Assembly (NCBI GenBank): GCA_035772785.1
Contig: JAOCPU010000025.1
Span: forward strand, 62,001-126,000
Source of the DNA: Phlebiopsis flavidoalba
Taxonomy: Eukaryota; Basidiomycota; Agaricomycetes; Polyporales; Phanerochaetaceae
DNA length: 64,000 nucleotides
Direction of reading: 5' to 3'
The translations under genes and the position numbers were made by a program. Of this stretch, positions 58,721 to 64,000 are shown in pieces; the first letter of the stretch is position 1, and each line of letters opens with the position of its first letter. The notes below the pieces were generated by a model. The model was not told the DNA's origin, did not search any database, and saw only the letters and a program-made list of their open reading frames with translations.

Positions 58721-58779
58721 TCTTGAGAACGGCGCGTCAAAGAAGTGCGAATGGCAGAATCAGCTTCGGCCGGGAGGCG

Positions 58780-58965
58780 GCTGTCGGCGGGCACATAGAA
58801 ATGGTAGCGACGGCAGTGCATTTTGGGAACGGCGGGAGTGGGTGTCTGGCAAGTCGGGCAAAGGCGAATGGAGGGTTGGTCGTTAACATGGGTCCTGAGA
58901 TCGTGACAGGGTGGTGAACAGAGTGGAAACGGTGGATTGAGCAAGGAGCGGGGAACACGGTGGGA
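58780..58965. repeat. Dispersed repeat, copy 2 (partner at 55440-55625)
   Basis: See the partner entry for the shared blocks. This copy begins just after LTR-like copy D. The minus-strand reading contains LCPTCQTPTPAVPKMHCRRY, which has a C-x2-C pair but no clear zinc-finger partner. Confidence 0.5.
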
Positions 58966-59869
58966 GGCGCTCCATAGAGGGAGCGTATTGCTCGATACTC
59001 GTGCTTTCGAATTGGAGAAAGACGTGCGCATTCGAGCACTAAGCAATGACATGTCCTATATCGCCAGTATGAGATGATAGTTATAACCGCGTATAGAAGT
59101 TGCGTACTTGTATTCGAGCCCTCGTAGCGGGGGGATATTTGTTATAGCTGTCATGGCCCATGAAGGTGAGGGTCGCCACTTCGAGAACGACTGGAGCATA
59201 GGCTCAAAGTGGAATTCGCACCTCTCTCCACAAAGACATGCGACGATTGAGATATATCAAGACTACACTTATCGAAAAATCTGTAGGATCGCATTCAGAA
59301 AGAGTTTATGAGTTCTGGAGCATAACGTACCTTTCCCAGTGTGTGTGCTTAGCCGGGTTTCTACGCTAAGTCTGGTGTGGGTTTTTGCACAATTGTAAGG
59401 ATGGAAACATGAATACATGTAGAAGTGACTGCTGAGATGGGAAGGGGCACGTACTAGGAGGGGAGGGGGGAGGGTAATTCGCCGCCGTCCACATATAGAA
59501 AAAAACACTGTCGACTTCCCGAAACGGTTCAATACGATTAGTGGATGCGACTGACCCGCAACAACACAAGTTGTTACTGCCAAAAAAACCCATAGAAATC
59601 TAGAGACAGACGAGTGGGCTTCAGTGGCCAGTAGTCGTGAGGCCAGTGGTAGCTGTAGTCAAGTCCGCGCACTGAAAGTTGTGGAAGTGAGAACCTCGCT
59701 CAGGAAAAGATGATGAGGATGAGAATATATTGCAGAGCAAGTCTATCGACGACCCGGCCCCGTGCAGAAAGCTCGATTCGTCCTCGTCGTCCGTGCGCGC
59801 TGTTGTGAGTGAATGGTAGGTCTCCGTCGTCGCATGCAAGCCCTGCGCGCCGCGATAGCCGGCCATCCC
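58966..59869. other. Unassigned interval
   Basis: Short frames only. A G-rich stretch (GGAGGGGAGGGGGGAGGG) occurs at about 59457-59474. Confidence 0.35.
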
Positions 59870-60620
59870 TGCTACGTGACGTGACAGATCGTGACGTGTC
59901 GCGTCGCTCGTGTCGCCAGCGTGATCGCGTGACACACCATGTTGAACTTCCGTTAAAACATTACCTAGCCACTCACGTGCATGCGCTCTCGTCAACCACA
60001 TAAATACCGGGGGGCTCCCGCCGTCCTTGATCTCTCAACCGCCTCCTCATCTACTCATCTCCTATCCTCGTCTAGTCTTCCTGCGGCTGTGTTTTGTAGA
60101 TAGCCACCCCCTCTTCAACCTCCATCGGAATCACGTGACATTAACTAAGCAGTTACTTGCGGTCGCACCACGGGAGCCAGCAGGGCGCTGCCCCTAGTGG
60201 TCTGCTGGCTTCATTGACTTTAGTTGTGGGATGTTGGCTGCACGCGATTTGTATATAGGTGTTGAAGCTCGTCCACCATACGGGGGCCTCTGAACCTCGG
60301 CCCCGTCCCGTGGTCATGCAACTGACTCTTGTAGTATAAACTTTGAGACGTGGTGCTATTTCGCAAGGGGCAGCGAATTCCCCAGCTCAAGACTGCAGGC
60401 CAGAAATCTGGCTTGGCCCGTGCTCGCGAAAACCGCCTGGATTCCGTCTGGATTCAGTTTCGGTTTCAGGTTTTTTCCTTGCTACGCGGTCTATTTCTTT
60501 TCCCCGAGGGTGGGTGTCATGCAGCATGGCGAGAGGCAGCAACATCCCGGCGTGGACCTCTACGTGGTCCTCGGGCACGCAGTAGTGTGAGCCACTGTGG
60601 GCTTGACACGAAAAAAAAAA
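59870..60620 (+). mobile_element. LTR-like element, copy E (most diverged)
   Basis: A CGTGACGTGACAG...CGTGACG segment (59875-59935), a CATAAATAC box at 59999-60007 and a pyrimidine-rich start region are followed by an 11-bp hairpin at the H1 position (60173-60183 with 60202-60212). Then comes GACTTTAGTTGTGGGATGTTGGCTGC, which matches ACTTTGTCTGTGGCATGTTGTCCGC of copy A in the same place. A GGACC/GGTCC hairpin lies at 60554-60570. The CTTCGTGGC and GGGGAAACC blocks were not found, so the 3' part is doubtful. Confidence 0.4.
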
Positions 60621-62597
60621 AGCCAACTCATGCCAAATCTTCTGTACACATCCATATCATTAGTATCTCATGCCAGCATATGTTCTTGAACAATGTATTT
60701 CTCTTGCACATACGCGCCAATTTACTCGTGGCGATCGCCGTCTCGGTATTCCTATGCAAACTCGAATGTGACCAAAGTTTTTTGACCTTTTTCACAGTAC
60801 AATAGTGGTTGAGTCTTGTTTGTGAAAAATAGAGGTTTATGCTGCTGGGCAAATACATCCTATGTTTTCCACGACTGTCTTTACTGTGGTGAGTGTGCCA
60901 GACCCTTCCATCCCCTGTGACGTCAAGAGGAGAAGGCTCCATATAGGTCTATGACGAGGTTTTAAGTACGCCACTGATGTTTTCATCTCATGTCCACGCT
61001 GACGCAGGTGGAAAGTCTTGGTATCTCCAGTCTTTCCGTCTAGCATACGTCCAGCTCGAGCACCCATCGCATATCGCGAGGAGCTCTGTTTGGCTCTGCA
61101 TAAGCCTACGCCTAGTGCTGTCCCGTCAAAAATTTGGCTTCGTGTGCCAGTTTCTACATGTCACGTTCATCCGTCAAGGCACGACACAACACAACGACCA
61201 TCGCCACGTAACGCAAGCGAGAATCCTGCGAGCCGCTTTCCGACATCAGATGCCAGCACTTGTCCCGCGTGAAGATTTCAACAGACACACCAACCCGTTA
61301 CGCTAAATCTCATGATGTGCCACGCATTGTCGGCAGACAGGTCTTCACTCACCCGTCCGTGGACAGCGTCATCGCAAAACGACTGTCACTGCTTGCTTTC
61401 TTGATCTAATAGACGTGTCTGCGAGTATCCCTGCTTCACAGACAAGCAGATCATTGGCAATGCCCAGTGGAAGCTGGAAGGGTTAGGAGAGACCGAGGAG
61501 CCGAGGGCTGGGTCATATGCACGCACGACATGACCTGGGCGGGAGGTTTTCTCATATCGAGCTAGCGTTCTTCGCGTTCTTGAATTTACCCGCTCTCGTT
61601 CGTTGCCTGTCTCGACCTGAGCTCCGCCGAGGAGTATGAAATAAATCTCGGCAATAGCTTCGTTACTAATTGGTAGATATGGTCAGCGATAAGAGAGCGG
61701 GCTAGCGCAGGCGAGGGGCAAATTACCTCAGACAAATGGAGACATCGCGATCAGTAGACTAGTTGGCGCACGAAAACTAGCTCCTGTACACTCAATCCAT
61801 GTCGCCATGGTACCGAGAAAATTCGTCGATTGCGAAAGTGCGCCTGCATGAGGCCTCGAGAGCCCAGAGGGAAGAAATTGCTAATCAGAGCAAGGGGATA
61901 TGTGACTAAGAGATCGCCGCCTGTGATGTGGCTCTTGTTCTGCAACACCTTCTAGACATCTAACACCGACCAAATACGGTGAAGAACGCCCCCGGGTCTA
62001 AGTGAACTCTCAACTCATCGATCAGAGTGAAAGAGTCCGTCAGCTGAGTTATCCACAAGCATGCCAAAATGGCGTCGTGTTAACGTTCCCCCAAAACCCC
62101 CGGCATGTTTTTGCGATGCTGAGGTGGCCTTATATCACAGTACGTCAGCCACATTTTTCAAATTGCTGCAATTCCTTCACAAAGCGCGAACTCAAGCCGC
62201 CGGGTCGGAAGTCCAAGGGCGAAGGTTGATGTTTCGGATTATTTCTACATATTTTAAATTTCACATTCTTTTCAGTGCAAGCCCAAACCTTCCTTGTGTG
62301 CATTTTATCTACGCTGGATGACGGACTCAATCAGCGGTCTGGCTTTGGGGGGCCCCCATGCGGCTCAGAAATCCTGTGATGTCTCCACGTCCTTTGTTGC
62401 GGCCATTCCTTCACGGCCGTGCCTTCCAGATTCGCAAGCAAGCTCTAAGCGCTTTCAGACTGAGAGCTAGGAGTTTCTATCGAAAATTGTATTGCCCGCA
62501 TAACTAGATGGTAACGAATGCGAATTACCCTACACTCAGGTGTACCCCACCCGCGAGTCTCTGGGCACAAAGGCGCTGTATCACACGCGACTGACTT
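60621..62597. other. Unassigned interval
   Basis: No recognisable gene in about 2 kb. The plus-strand frame 60977-61306 and its shifted neighbour 61018-61272 have plausible but unassigned composition. Confidence 0.35.
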
Positions 62598-63065
62598 TCA
62601 CCCAGTCGTGCGATGGCGAGACATGCGTGCATCCCCGAAACTCGTTAATGTCAATATTCGAATAATCCTTTTTTGAAGACTTGTGCAGTCGTAGTGGCAA
62701 TCATTCGCTCGACCACTGATGGATTGGTTTTGGACGATGGTATGTGTTCCCCAGGTGAGTGATATGTTTACCGCGTCCATTGCGCCCACTTGTTTTTTGT
62801 GTTGTTCACGCAGCTCTGATTGAATTACTGCTACCGTTCCTTCGGTATATTTAAATTTCAAACATATATTCAGGAACCGGCTATGCCACGAGACATTGGG
62901 GCAGTAAACCCATCCTATAGCAATAGGGAAATGCTTCAACTGAGCACGCTTCCGACCAGCGCCCTGTAAAACGTGTTCGCTTGTGAACGTACCGCGTTGA
63001 ACAGAGCATGGTATGACGTCGGATCGTTTGAATTTCTGGCAGAATTCCCCATACTCAATGGTCAC
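62598..63065 (-). CDS. Unrecognised open frame, 155 codons
   Basis: I do not recognise this. It is one of the longer uninterrupted frames in a region where real genes are usually broken, and its composition is balanced (for example MTIEYGEFCQKFKRSDVIPC, RFLNICLKFKYTEGTVAVIQ). No signal peptide, membrane helix or catalytic motif stands out. It overlaps or abuts the upstream part of LTR-like copy B. Chance is a serious alternative. Confidence 0.25.
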   Translation of the reverse strand: MTIEYGEFCQKFKRSDVIPCSVQRGTFTSEHVLQGAGRKRAQLKHFPIAIGWVYCPNVSWHSRFLNICLKFKYTEGTVAVIQSELREQHKKQVGAMDAVNISLTWGTHTIVQNQSISGRANDCHYDCTSLQKRIIRILTLTSFGDARMSRHRTTG

Positions 63066-63785
63066 GCGTCAGGCCCGTTCACAGCTCACCCCGCCGCGGA
63101 GCCTATGCTATAAACGCTAACCCGTCGTTTCGACCAGCACCAATTCCCACAGCAGGCAGTAACTCTCCCCATACTCCTCACCTCATGTCGAACAACATCG
63201 TGGAGGTGCTACACTATCCACCATTCTTGCAGTAGGTGTGTTCAGCTGCTTATCCTGGCTAGCCAGGCGTCACCGTAACTTTTCTATTGCACACGGTGAC
63301 CTTCGCGCGCCCTGTTCTGCAAGCCCATGTGACCGTCGCACCTGGGGTTCAGCCCCATTGCGGGGTGGCCAGGGGCTGATCGAACCTCACTGCGTTCTTC
63401 TTCTCATTGTGTCTGTGGAATGCTTGTCCGCTATGAATCTATGTATCCTCTGTTCTCTGTCCTCCTTCTTGTTATGTGCTCCTCCGCCCATTCACTGGGT
63501 CGAAGCCTCAAGCCACCCAAGACCGCACCTTGCAACAAGCCACGGTCGCATCAGACGACGCAGTTCTTTTCTTGAGTTGTTTCACTCTATCTTCTCGCTG
63601 GATTCGAGGGCAACCGCGATGGTTGCCTGAAGTGCGGGCCCTCTTCGTGGCTTATCACGGAGGACGAGTACCTGCCGCTCTCGAGCTGCTCGCCGCAGCG
63701 TGCACGGGGAAACCAACACGCACCTTGCCCTACCGTATGTGTCCGATAAGTCGTCGTTACCAATAAAAGATTTCGTCCACTTGTC
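63066..63785 (+). mobile_element. LTR-like element, copy B
   Basis: Closest relative of copy A. It has a TATA-like GCTATAAAC at 63108-63116, GCCAGGCGTCACCG, CCCTGTTCTGCAAGC (about 63310-63324), hairpin H1 (63349-63356 with 63372-63379), TTGTGTCTGTGGAATGCTTG, TCGAAGCCTCAAGCCACC, hairpin H2 (63609-63615 with 63621-63627), GGGCCCTCTTCGTGGC, GAGTACC, a weak H3 and GGGGAAACCAACACGC, then AATAAA at about 63762. No coding region of a retroelement adjoins it within the window. Confidence 0.6.
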
Positions 63786-64000
63786 TCGGAATAAATGAGT
63801 GTGCCTCTGTCTCAAACAGAAGTGTGAAAGCAAACATTTGTACCAAGTTCGACTAGTAAACTCATATTACTTTCAAGCTTGTAGTCGCCGCGTCCCGTTG
63901 GGGACTACAAGCTGTTACACTGATGTAGACCTTTCCTGGGGCAGGTGACGCATCACCTAATGGCACCGACTCGGCTGACCGCGCTCAGAATCCGCCATAA
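63786..64000. other. Right edge, unassigned
   Basis: Nothing was recognised apart from a short inverted pair CTTGTAGTC/GACTACAAG at about 63879-63912. Confidence 0.4.

Noticed and set aside
58261..58917. 218-codon open frame on the plus strand
   Set aside because: It coincides with LTR-like copy D and its hairpins, and shows no protein resemblance.
45030..63785. Complete LTR retrotransposon between two LTR-like copies
   Set aside because: No reverse transcriptase, integrase or RNase H motif is visible between any pair, and host genes lie between them.
1..64000. CRISPR array, rRNA genes or bacterial-type operons
   Set aside because: No regular direct repeats with spacers, no rRNA-like stretches, and the genes are spliced fungal genes.

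Overview
The window looks like nuclear DNA of a filamentous basidiomycete, probably an Agaricomycete. Genes are split by many introns of about 50-60 bp with GT...AG ends. The families are typical mushroom ones: multicopy P450s, F-box/LRR proteins, seven-helix membrane proteins and a ricin-B-type lectin. No prokaryotic operon signals are present. I ran no search; names rest on motifs I recognise.

Layout. 0-2.1 kb: two short-chain dehydrogenase (SDR) genes or relics on the minus strand. 2.3-2.5 kb: a degenerate TTTAGGG-like tract. 3.7-8.6 kb: a tandem pair of broken cytochrome P450 genes. 9.5-10.1 kb: a ricin-B-like lectin. 10-35 kb: mostly unreadable or decayed sequence holding one seven-helix membrane-protein relic on the plus strand (14.6 kb), three on the minus strand (27.7-29.3, 30.8-31.6, 34.1-34.9 kb), a conserved fungal protein of unknown function (24.6-25.8 kb) and an F-box/LRR gene (32.1-33.7 kb). 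35.0-41.2 kb: a compact island of recognisable genes, namely a BET1/SFT1-type SNARE (-), a YTP1-like membrane protein (+), an F-box protein (-) and a UBA/zinc-finger/UBX protein (+). 41.7-63.8 kb: a region carrying at least six or seven related LTR-like elements, between which lie a coiled-coil protein relic, an F-box gene (51.2-52.8 kb) and an AIF/AMID-like FAD oxidoreductase (53.2-55.0 kb).

Almost every recognisable gene is interrupted by single-base indels, mostly insertions and often in short homopolymers, while its splice sites remain intact. That pattern fits uncorrected long-read sequence at least as well as biological pseudogenisation, so calls of 'broken' should be read with care. 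In 10-35 kb the decay goes further than indels.

The most interesting signal is in the LTR-like family at 41.7-63.8 kb. The copies share short conserved blocks, but between the blocks sit hairpins whose arms differ from copy to copy while staying complementary. This suggests selection on RNA or DNA structure rather than on sequence. The island genes have general cell roles (vesicle fusion, membrane protein, ubiquitin adaptors) and I see no sign that they form a pathway.
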